Positions 57,682 through 64,000 of a stretch of 64,000 nucleotides of DNA are shown here, piece after piece. The stretch is from assembly GCA_030583905.1 (NCBI GenBank), contig CP129481.1:2820136-2884135 (forward strand), given 5' to 3'. The stretch comes from Anaerolineales bacterium. Its GTDB lineage: Bacteria > Chloroflexota > Anaerolineae > Anaerolineales > Villigracilaceae. Position numbers and translations under genes: made by a program. Below the pieces are notes generated by a model. That model saw nothing but the letters and a program-made list of their open reading frames with translations, did not search any database and was not told the DNA's origin. The stretch's first letter is position 1; each line of letters starts with the position of its first letter.

Positions 57682-59589
57682 TTAAGCGGGCAAGTACTCA
57701 GCCGCCCACTCAATGTCGTGTTTCTTGAGAGTTTCAGTGGTGGGAACGCCGTCGTCGGTCCAGCCTGCCATTTTGTAGTACGAGTCAAGCGCGGATTCCA
57801 CTTCATCGTGCGTCAGAGCGAAGCCAGCGGTGGGACCTGTGCCCTTCAGCTCCTTGAAGAACTTCTTGGGAAGTTTGTCGGCATTGCGTTTCAGTCCTTC
57901 GCGGGCGTTGAACACGCGGAACAGGTTCAAGCGGCGGCGACCGACTTCCATTAATTCATCAACGGTCACATCCCAGCCAGTGACCGCGTTGAGCATTTCA
58001 GCAGTTTGTTTGCCATCGTACAGCGTCCACGTGGGACCCCAGACAAACTGGCAGAGTTCGAGCGAGTCGAGCATCGAGTAGAAACATTCGGTCTCATATG
58101 CGAAGCGGACTTTTTCTTCCGTGAGGCTGTAGGCGGGTTGCGGTGAACCAAGACCGATCTGCTTGAGGCGGTCGAGGTTGAAATCGCCAATGCCTTCTTC
58201 GTAGTACGGGTCATGCTCGGATGACTGGTGATCTGCACCGAAGGGATTGACAGCATAGATGAGCGCCAGCGAGCGTTTGGCTTGCGGCATGTGAGCGGGA
58301 GCCTCCGCGCCTTTGACGGTGATGATGAACTCATCCGCGCCTTTGCCCCATTTGGCGGCAGCGCGTTCGGAACCCATGCCGAGCGTCTTGCCAAATTCGC
58401 CTTCGCCCTTCACCATCTTGTAGAGCGCGGCGATCATCGCTTCGTGATTGCCAAACTTGAGTTCGATGCCGTCTGTGTCGGCGGTGGTGATGATGCCGTT
58501 CTCGAAGCACTCCATCGCAAAGGCGATCGTCGCGCCCGCGGCAATCGTATCCACTGCGTATTCGTTACAGATCTGGTTTGCCAGCGACACCGCAGCGAGA
58601 TTATCGATGCCGCAGTACGAGCCGAACGTGCCGAGCGTTTCGTATTCAGGACCACCGTATTTCGGATCGACCTTGTACGGACCATCCTTGATCTCCACCA
58701 CACGCTTGCATTTGACCACGCAGGCGTAGCAGGTATCACGCTCCTTCAAAACGGTCTCCGCCATCACTTCGCCGCTGATGGGTTCAAATCCTTCAAATTG
58801 ACCTTCGTTGTAGTTACGGGTTGGCAGGGTGCCAATGGAATGATTGAACGCTACCACCACCGCCGTACCGAACTTGGCAAGACCATCCATATCGCCGTTT
58901 TCAGGGATCGCTTTGGGACCGATGCGGTTCAGCGCGGTCAACTCTTTTTGGCTGGCAACCGCGGGCTTCTTTTTGCCGCGCACAACAACGGCTTTCAAAT
59001 TCTTCGAAGCCATCACCAAGCCCATGCCTGTGCGCCCGTTGTGGCGGTTGGACATCGATACAATGGTCGAGAACAACACGCCATTTTCCGCACCCATACC
59101 ATATTGTAAAATTTCCGCTTTGGGGTCAACTTCCTTGTGCAAAATATCGTCCACTTCCCCCGTGATCCTGCCCATCAAATGCGCCGCATCGCGCAGTTCA
59201 TATGCGCCGTCCACAATGCAAAGGTAAACGGGCTTGGGCGATTTACCCTTGATGACGATGCCATCGAAGCCCGCAAACTTCAACTCGGCAGGGAAAAACC
59301 CGCCGCTCTGCGAGTCGCCGATGCCGCCACTGATAGGCGATTTCGCATTCGCGTTCAAACGGCTCTGACCTGAGATCGCCGCACCTGTCGTTACGCCCGT
59401 GAACAGCGTCAGAACATTTTCAGGTCCCAGCGGGTCGGCGCCCTTCGGCATATCGCGCAGGATGTAGTGCATCCCCATCGCACTACCGCCCAGATACTTG
59501 CGGTAAAATGCCTCGTTCGGCTCCTCCACCGTCAGCGAACCGCTTGTCAAGTCCACGTGCAAGATCTTCCCGTTATAGCCGTTTGGCAT
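57682..59589 (-). CDS. Aldehyde:ferredoxin oxidoreductase, tungsten/molybdenum type (AOR 3)
   Basis: A 635-residue AOR. It begins MPNGYNGKILHVDLTSGSL and continues with YLGGSAMGMHYILRDMPKG; GLVMASKNLKAVVVRGKKKP is a family signature. Cluster ligands are CYACVVKC (CX2CX3C) and the cysteine in DSLELCQF; the first pterin motif is NEYAVDTIAAG. It shares more with AOR 1 than with AOR 2. ATG 59589 is chosen because GGAGGAG lies 5 nt before it; the longer frame adds 43 residues without homology. Flanked by a sodium symporter upstream and an aminotransferase downstream on the same strand. Confidence 0.92.
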   Translation of the reverse strand: MPNGYNGKILHVDLTSGSLTVEEPNEAFYRKYLGGSAMGMHYILRDMPKGADPLGPENVLTLFTGVTTGAAISGQSRLNANAKSPISGGIGDSQSGGFFPAELKFAGFDGIVIKGKSPKPVYLCIVDGAYELRDAAHLMGRITGEVDDILHKEVDPKAEILQYGMGAENGVLFSTIVSMSNRHNGRTGMGLVMASKNLKAVVVRGKKKPAVASQKELTALNRIGPKAIPENGDMDGLAKFGTAVVVAFNHSIGTLPTRNYNEGQFEGFEPISGEVMAETVLKERDTCYACVVKCKRVVEIKDGPYKVDPKYGGPEYETLGTFGSYCGIDNLAAVSLANQICNEYAVDTIAAGATIAFAMECFENGIITTADTDGIELKFGNHEAMIAALYKMVKGEGEFGKTLGMGSERAAAKWGKGADEFIITVKGAEAPAHMPQAKRSLALIYAVNPFGADHQSSEHDPYYEEGIGDFNLDRLKQIGLGSPQPAYSLTEEKVRFAYETECFYSMLDSLELCQFVWGPTWTLYDGKQTAEMLNAVTGWDVTVDELMEVGRRRLNLFRVFNAREGLKRNADKLPKKFFKELKGTGPTAGFALTHDEVESALDSYYKMAGWTDDGVPTTETLKKHDIEWAAEYLPA

Positions 59590-59793
59590 GGCACTCCTCC
59601 ATATGGATTTTTTTGCCATTATAACAACTGCCTTTGACTTCCTACAACTCGGCATTTCCGAAAGCGACAGAAAGCCGATACGATTAAGTTTTTTCCTACA
59701 TGAATGATGACGCATCATTCCTTAAGGGACAGCGGGTTCGTCGCGCCAAGGCTTTTTCCACACTTGGAGTTGCGTGACCTACAAAACAGCAAC

Positions 59794-59825
59794 CCTACGG
59801 GATGACATAAACACCATCCCGTAGG
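59794..59825 (-). repeat. Hairpin downstream of the sodium symporter gene
   Basis: CCTACGGGATG and CATCCCGTAGG are 11-bp perfect inverted repeats with a 10-nt loop, 21 bp beyond the symporter stop. The following bases on the minus strand (GTTGCTGTTTTG) make only a weak U-tract, so termination is uncertain. Confidence 0.6.
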
Positions 59826-59845
59826 AAAAACTTGCAAGAACAGAA

Positions 59846-61450
59846 TCAGTCATCCCCGGCGGGAGAAGCGATGGACTCGGGCGGTTCGTTCAGTTTGCCC
59901 CATCCCAGCGCATTCTTCATATTCACAGGCTTGCCATACACATCCTTCAGGATCTTCGGCGGGTCGATCTTGCCGGTTGCCAGCGACGCCACAATGAAGG
60001 CAATGATCGAAATGATGAAGGCGGGTGTGGAGGCGATGTACACTGCGTCCCACAGGGAGCAATACAGGTCGCCTTCGCAGATAACGAAGGTTTGCTGGTA
60101 GTAATAGACTGAGAGCAAGCCCCACGAGATGGAACCTGAGAAGAACGAAGTGAGCGCGCCGATGTGGTTGGCTTTCTTCCAATACATGCCAATCACATAC
60201 GGCGCGACCATGCCGACGAGGATGCAGGTGTTCGCCAGCACCGCCAGCTCGTAAATGGTCTCTGCCCACAGCGCGATGGCAAGGCTAAAAATTCCGCTGA
60301 TCGCAAGCGCAAGACGGGTCAGAAACAACTGCGTCTTGTCGGAAAGATCGGGCTTGAACACCTTGACGATGTTCTCGGTGAACATCGTTGCGCCTGCCAG
60401 CATGGAACTATCCGACGTGCTCATCAATGCAGAAGCAAGCGCCGCCACAAAAAGCGCCGTCAGCACAGGCGGAAGGTATTTCATCGCCATCGTGATGATG
60501 ATGAACTGGGTTTCATCTGATGGAATATCTGGACCAATGGCTGAATATGCCGCCATGCCGATGAACGGGGAAAGCACGCCAAAGGTGATATACAGAAAAG
60601 CGGCAATGTAAGTAGCCTTGACCGCCACGTTCTCGTTCTTCGCCGCGCATGTGCGCTGGAGATAATCCTGCGCGGGAATGGAGCCAAGACCGATCGCCAT
60701 CCATGCCGCGGCGTAGTAGAACCAGCCCAATGTACCGCTGTAACCGAGATAGCCTTCCGCTTCTGTCGGCGCCATGGCGAAGGGATAATCGGTATATTGC
60801 GCCCCTGCCATGCCGAGGAAGGCATCGAAGCCGCCCACTGCCCACAAAATACCAATGAATATGATGAGCAAACCAATGATGGTCAGGAACATCTGCATGA
60901 AGTCGAGCGCGGTGTCCGCCCACAAACCGCCCGCCATGGTGTAGATCGTCACCACACCCGCCACCAACACCATCCCCACCGACAGATCCCAGCCGAGCAG
61001 GGCTTGCAGGATCGCACCGCCCGCCACGATCTGTGCCGCCGTCCAGCCGAAATAGCCGATGATCTGCGCCACCGAACCCACCACTGACATGGCAGTGCCA
61101 TAGCGCTGTTGGAAGAAATCCATGATGGTGACGTATTGCGCACGGCGCGCCAAACGGACTATAAGAAACGCCGAAAGCACCAAGCACAACGTCGCGCCGA
61201 ACGGGTCGAAGATCACGCCTTGCAAACCGTATTTATATGCCTCCGAACTGGAACCCATCAAGGTCTCAGCGGCAAACCAGGTCGCCATGATCGAAGGAGC
61301 CGCCATCCACAGCGGCAGGCGGCGTCCAGCCAGCACATAATCCGTGGTCGTCTCCACCCGTTTTGATGCCCAATACCCAACCCCCAAACGAATGACCAGG
61401 ATCACAACGATCCCCCCAATGATCAAACTTGAATATTCGTAACCATCCAT
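59846..61450 (-). CDS. Sodium:solute symporter (SSS family)
   Basis: A 534-residue transporter with about 13 helices. Conserved elements include DYVLAGRRLPLWMAAPSIMAT near residue 37 (the TM1 region), TLMGSSSEAYKYG, TIMDFFQQRYG after TM3, YTMAGGLWADTALDFMQMFL (about 170-190) with the family G-G-L-x-A-x-x-x-T/D-x-x-Q pattern, and ALASALMSTSDSSMLAGATMF in TM8, whose serines coordinate sodium. Substrate is probably an amino acid, carboxylate or amine; it lies in a catabolic gene row with an aminotransferase and two AORs. Confidence 0.88.
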   Translation of the reverse strand: MDGYEYSSLIIGGIVVILVIRLGVGYWASKRVETTTDYVLAGRRLPLWMAAPSIMATWFAAETLMGSSSEAYKYGLQGVIFDPFGATLCLVLSAFLIVRLARRAQYVTIMDFFQQRYGTAMSVVGSVAQIIGYFGWTAAQIVAGGAILQALLGWDLSVGMVLVAGVVTIYTMAGGLWADTALDFMQMFLTIIGLLIIFIGILWAVGGFDAFLGMAGAQYTDYPFAMAPTEAEGYLGYSGTLGWFYYAAAWMAIGLGSIPAQDYLQRTCAAKNENVAVKATYIAAFLYITFGVLSPFIGMAAYSAIGPDIPSDETQFIIITMAMKYLPPVLTALFVAALASALMSTSDSSMLAGATMFTENIVKVFKPDLSDKTQLFLTRLALAISGIFSLAIALWAETIYELAVLANTCILVGMVAPYVIGMYWKKANHIGALTSFFSGSISWGLLSVYYYQQTFVICEGDLYCSLWDAVYIASTPAFIISIIAFIVASLATGKIDPPKILKDVYGKPVNMKNALGWGKLNEPPESIASPAGDD

Positions 61451-61473
61451 GCCATCCTCCGATGTAAAAAATT

Positions 61474-61503
61474 AGCGGACAATCGTGATTTCGATTGTCC
61501 GCT
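61474..61503 (-). terminator. Intrinsic terminator after the saccharopine-dehydrogenase-like gene
   Basis: AGCGGACAATCG and CGATTGTCCGCT form a perfect 12-bp stem with a 6-nt loop, followed on the minus strand by TAATTTTTTAC. The island is thus divided into at least two transcripts. Confidence 0.85.
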
Positions 61504-61511
61504 TTGGTTTG

Positions 61512-62717
61512 TTATTTGGTCATTTCCTTCATTCCGTAAGGAAAGCCGTAACCTGCCATTTTTTCCATAAATGGGTCAGGCGGGAAGGCTTCGGGTCCGA
61601 GCACGCCCACTCCCTTCCAAACCCCGTGCTTGAGCAGGTCCATTGCGATGACCGCGGAGAAGGCGGTCTGCGCGACGACTGCCTGACAGCCCCAAGTCTT
61701 CATGCATTCCTCGTTATCCGCCACCTGATACAGATAGACTGCCCGCTTCTTTCCATCCTTTGTGCCTGTTACATACGTCCCTGCACAGGTCTTGCCCTTC
61801 ATCTTGTCCCCCAAATGGGCAGGGTCGGGCAGACAGGCGGCAACCACGTCACGCGGCGCGACCTGCACACCCTTGACGTTGATCTTCTCCTTATTGTCCA
61901 AGCCGAGCATGTGCAAGGTCTTCAGGACGTTGATGAATTCATCACCCAATCCGTATTTGAATGTCACGCGTTTCGCCTTGACCCAGCGCGGCACGAGCAG
62001 AACTTCCTCGTGCTCCACATTGACGACCTCGACAGGTCCAATCTCGGGGAAGTCAAAGACCTCGGGTTCAGAGAACGGCGGAGTCGTATGCCAGTCTCCA
62101 TCCTGCCAGATAATAGGCGGATTCAGGCATTCCTCAATGGTCGTCCAAATGGAAAAATTGGGTGCGAAGTCATAGCCTTCGATGGTGATGTTCGCGCCGT
62201 CACGGATGCCGACCTCCTCGATCTCATCGAAGAGATGATCCGCCGCATAGCGGGCGAAGACATCCGCCATGCCGGGCTCCACGCCAATGCCGACAAGCGC
62301 GAGCAAGCCTTTCTTTTCCCAATCTTTGGCTTTGTCAAATTGATAGTCGCCCAGTTTCACACCGGGCTTTTTGAACGGTTCGGTCGGGTGCGGCTTGGAC
62401 AGGGTCATCGCCATGTCCATATAGGTCGCACCGAAGTTGTAGGCGGCATCGAAGATCTGCTCGTTGAAGATCGGATCGACCGAATTCATGATCAGGTCAA
62501 CCTGATATTTCTTTGCCAGTTCTTCAATGCTCTGCTGGTTGCCCGCGTCGATGAACTCGACGGGAAAGCGTTTATCATCCCCAAGTTTTTTCTGCACTTC
62601 TTCGGCGCGTTTGACGTTGTAATCTGCCAACACCATCAACTCCATCCACGCCCGCGGCTTGGCAATGGCGGCAATGGCTTCACCCACTCCGCCCACTCCT
62701 ACTAGCAATACTCTCAT
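61512..62717 (-). CDS. Saccharopine dehydrogenase-family oxidoreductase
   Basis: A 401-residue NAD(P)-dependent enzyme. The N-terminal Rossmann motif is MRVLLVGVGGVGEAIAAIAK (GxGGVG), then DLIMNSVDPIFNEQIFDAA and ATYMDMAMTLSKPHP; the second domain includes LVGIGVEPGMADVFARYA and WGCQAVVAQTAFSAVIAM. Relatives include saccharopine, lysine and carboxynorspermidine dehydrogenases, which are all about this length. The neighbouring polyamine-type binding protein and omega-aminotransferase suggest lysine or polyamine metabolism, without deciding between them. ATG 62717 is chosen for its upstream AAAGG; a longer frame adds 12 residues. Confidence 0.82.
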   Translation of the reverse strand: MRVLLVGVGGVGEAIAAIAKPRAWMELMVLADYNVKRAEEVQKKLGDDKRFPVEFIDAGNQQSIEELAKKYQVDLIMNSVDPIFNEQIFDAAYNFGATYMDMAMTLSKPHPTEPFKKPGVKLGDYQFDKAKDWEKKGLLALVGIGVEPGMADVFARYAADHLFDEIEEVGIRDGANITIEGYDFAPNFSIWTTIEECLNPPIIWQDGDWHTTPPFSEPEVFDFPEIGPVEVVNVEHEEVLLVPRWVKAKRVTFKYGLGDEFINVLKTLHMLGLDNKEKINVKGVQVAPRDVVAACLPDPAHLGDKMKGKTCAGTYVTGTKDGKKRAVYLYQVADNEECMKTWGCQAVVAQTAFSAVIAMDLLKHGVWKGVGVLGPEAFPPDPFMEKMAGYGFPYGMKEMTK

Positions 62718-62853
62718 GACCTTTCCAGTCTCCGTTGGTTTTATAACCCGCACATGGCGAGTTAGAATACAAAACAGTTTGCAATGAAACGCTCAAGGGA
62801 GAGCGTATGAAATGGTCAGAATCAGATAACAGCCGGGGTGGAGGCGTTCGTTT

Positions 62854-63318
62854 CTAAAAGTAGATCTCTTTGGTAATTTTCAGATACATGAAGGATTCCG
62901 TCTCCCGGACTCCATCCACTTTGGCGAGTTTTTCGGTCATAAAGGCAAGCAGGTCTTCGTGGTCGCGGCAGAAAACTTCCACCATGATGTCATATCTGCC
63001 GCTGACGACGACGATATACACGACTTCGTCAAATTTAATGAGTTTGTTCGCCACATCGAGCATTTTTCGCCCGTCGGTGCGGACGCCGATCATTGCCATG
63101 GTGCGTTTGCCCATCATGAGCGGATTGGTGACGGCGACGACCTTGAGATAACCGAGTTTGACGAGGCGGTTGTAGCGCTGGCGGATCATGCCGGGTGAAA
63201 CGTTGAGCTTTTCAGCAATCTGGGCAAATGCCTCCCTGCCGTCCAATCGCATGGCTTCGATGATATATTTGTCTATCTTGTCAAGCCGGGCGGAACCAGT
63301 ATCAGTTACGGCTTCCAT
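62854..63318 (-). CDS. Lrp/AsnC-family transcriptional regulator
   Basis: A 154-residue feast/famine regulator. The N-terminal helix-turn-helix reads DGREAFAQIAEKLNVSPGMI followed by RQRYNRLVKLGYLKVV (about residues 26-60); the C-terminal RAM/ACT-like effector domain has MIGVRTDGRKMLDVANKLIK, VYIVVVSGRYDIMVEVFC and VDGVRETESFMYLKI. Regulators of this type bind amino acids and control catabolic genes beside them. It precedes the saccharopine-dehydrogenase-like gene on the same strand by 136 bp, so that gene and the rest of the island are likely targets. Confidence 0.9.
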   Translation of the reverse strand: MEAVTDTGSARLDKIDKYIIEAMRLDGREAFAQIAEKLNVSPGMIRQRYNRLVKLGYLKVVAVTNPLMMGKRTMAMIGVRTDGRKMLDVANKLIKFDEVVYIVVVSGRYDIMVEVFCRDHEDLLAFMTEKLAKVDGVRETESFMYLKITKEIYF

Positions 63319-63427
63319 ATTTTATATGTTATTCCTTTTTTTTATAATTGTCAACATTATTATGACAAAAAATTACAATTTGAACCATTTTTATGCTTAT
63401 TCTGAATAAACGTTGTCCGGCATGAAA

Positions 63428-63458
63428 AGCGGCAACCGCTCTTATCACGGTTGCCGCT
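63428..63458 (-). terminator. Terminator downstream of the PotD-like gene
   Basis: AGCGGCAACCG and CGGTTGCCGCT are perfect 11-bp arms with a 9-nt loop, followed on the minus strand by TTTTCAT. It lies 15 bp after the stop codon and separates this gene from the Lrp gene. Confidence 0.85.
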
Positions 63459-63472
63459 CTCTTGCCAATCAG

Positions 63473-64000
63473 TTAGCTGCCAACGGATGCCTTGAACTCG
63501 GTCCAGATCCGGTCGTACAACTGAAGCGCATCGCCAACATCTTCGATCCATTGGAGGCGGGCTTCCACTTCAGGAGGCGGATAGATGCCTTCATCGGCAA
63601 GGATCTCAGGATCGATGAACTCCTTCGCCGCAGCATTTGGCGTACCGTATCCAACCCATTCAGCATTCTGTGCCGCAACTTCAGGGAAGTGCAGGTAGTT
63701 CATGAATACCATCGCGGTGTAGGCATTGGGCGCGCCGACGGGAATCGCCAGGTTGTCCTGCCAAACTACACAGCCTTCCTGCGGAATGACATAGACGATG
63801 CCCTCGCGTCCGCCGCTATCGGGCAGACCGGCGAGGATCGCGTCACCCGTCCAGATATGACCGAACACCGTCTCGCCGGAAATGATCAGGTCGTCATTGG
63901 TCTGGCTGTCGTAGGCTTTCACACAATTGGATTGCTCAATGAGCAGGTTCTTAGCCGCTTCAAGTTCGGCGGGATCAGTGGAGTTGAGCGAATAGCCCAG
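63473..64000 (-). CDS. potD: Spermidine/putrescine-type ABC substrate-binding protein (C-terminal part)
   Basis: The last 175 residues of a periplasmic-type binding protein; its start lies beyond the right window edge. LGYSLNSTDPAELEAAKNLL, VFGHIWTGDAILAGLPDSGG, GCVVWQDNLAIPVGAPNAYTA and WVGYGTPNAAAKEFIDPEIL match the C-lobe of PotD/PotF proteins. The tail WIEDVGDALQLYDRIWTEFK is the usual last helix. Such proteins bind polyamines, though related ones bind other cations or amino acids. Its position at the head of the catabolic island fits import of an amine substrate. Confidence 0.85.
   Translation of the reverse strand: MGYSLNSTDPAELEAAKNLLIEQSNCVKAYDSQTNDDLIISGETVFGHIWTGDAILAGLPDSGGREGIVYVIPQEGCVVWQDNLAIPVGAPNAYTAMVFMNYLHFPEVAAQNAEWVGYGTPNAAAKEFIDPEILADEGIYPPPEVEARLQWIEDVGDALQLYDRIWTEFKASVGS

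Noticed and set aside
57682..59718. Longer N-terminus for AOR 3
   Set aside because: The additional 43 residues lack homology, while ATG 59589 has a strong GGAGGAG site and begins the conserved domain.
61485..62705. Open frame of 406 codons on the plus strand over the saccharopine-dehydrogenase-like gene
   Set aside because: Antisense shadow of a gene with clear Rossmann and family motifs.
1..64000. CRISPR array, prophage, insertion sequence or rRNA
   Set aside because: No regularly spaced direct repeats, no transposase, integrase or phage structural genes and no rRNA sequence were found; the palindromes are isolated.

Overview
The window looks like a chromosomal segment of an uncultured, mesophilic, anaerobic or facultative member of the Chloroflexota, most likely class Anaerolineae. 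The basis is the complex I gene order with two NuoM-type subunits, three tungsten/molybdenum aldehyde:ferredoxin oxidoreductases (AORs), S-layer homology domains without outer-membrane genes, lipoproteins with Thr/Pro-rich linkers, and many short dispersed palindromes. The assignment is an inference from gene content; no rRNA is present. I see no phage, integrase, transposase or CRISPR array.

Layout. 1-7134 (minus): membrane arm of complex I in the order nuoA-H-J-K-L-M-M', with nuoB/C/D/I absent from between A and H and the second NuoM cut by the window edge. NuoL carries an extended lateral-helix region, as expected for a complex with one extra pumping subunit. 7243-12484 (minus): a translationally coupled three-gene operon (nucleotidyltransferase fold, 57-residue membrane peptide, lipoprotein), an APC amino-acid permease, a metallophosphoesterase and a PRC-barrel protein. 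12778-19464 (plus): a DUF4062 remnant, a membrane-anchored STAND/TPR ATPase, tryptophanase, a GT-C membrane protein and tryptophan 2,3-dioxygenase. 19515-26332: a diheme cytochrome c, an autoregulated-looking XRE module with a consensus promoter and two operators, two unrecognised membrane proteins, recJ and two PPOX-fold flavin/F420 proteins. 26351-30673: YkgJ-type cysteine-cluster protein, AOR plus MoaD, a thioesterase and twin lipoproteins. 30721-35053 (minus): a complete general amino-acid ABC transporter. 35346-42910: YbaK deacylase, a cNMP-fold protein, a Rel (p)ppGpp enzyme with an unusual motif combination, an SLH beta-helix surface protein, moeA, a VKOR and a very acidic small protein. 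43081-47440 (minus): an exopolysaccharide cluster. 47813-54290: mycoredoxin, lipoprotein, a HAMP/GNAT/Npt1-like operon, an NYN/OST-HTH protein and a GT4 glycosyltransferase. 54381-54453: tRNA-Thr(CGU). 54499-64000 (minus): a catabolic island of PotD-like binding protein, Lrp regulator, saccharopine-dehydrogenase-like protein, sodium symporter, AOR, class III aminotransferase and a second, divergent AOR.

How it fits together. The content suggests an amino-acid-degrading organism: amino acids and perhaps polyamines enter through ABC, APC and SSS transporters, are deaminated or cleaved (tryptophanase, TDO, aminotransferase), and the resulting aldehydes are oxidised by AORs, which pass low-potential electrons to ferredoxin. 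MoaD and MoeA supply pterin-cofactor functions. The complex I membrane arm could then conserve energy with an extra pumping module. The most interesting regions are this complex I variant, the AOR/aminotransferase island, the XRE module with its visible operators, the Rel motif combination, and the DUF4062 remnant beside the STAND ATPase.
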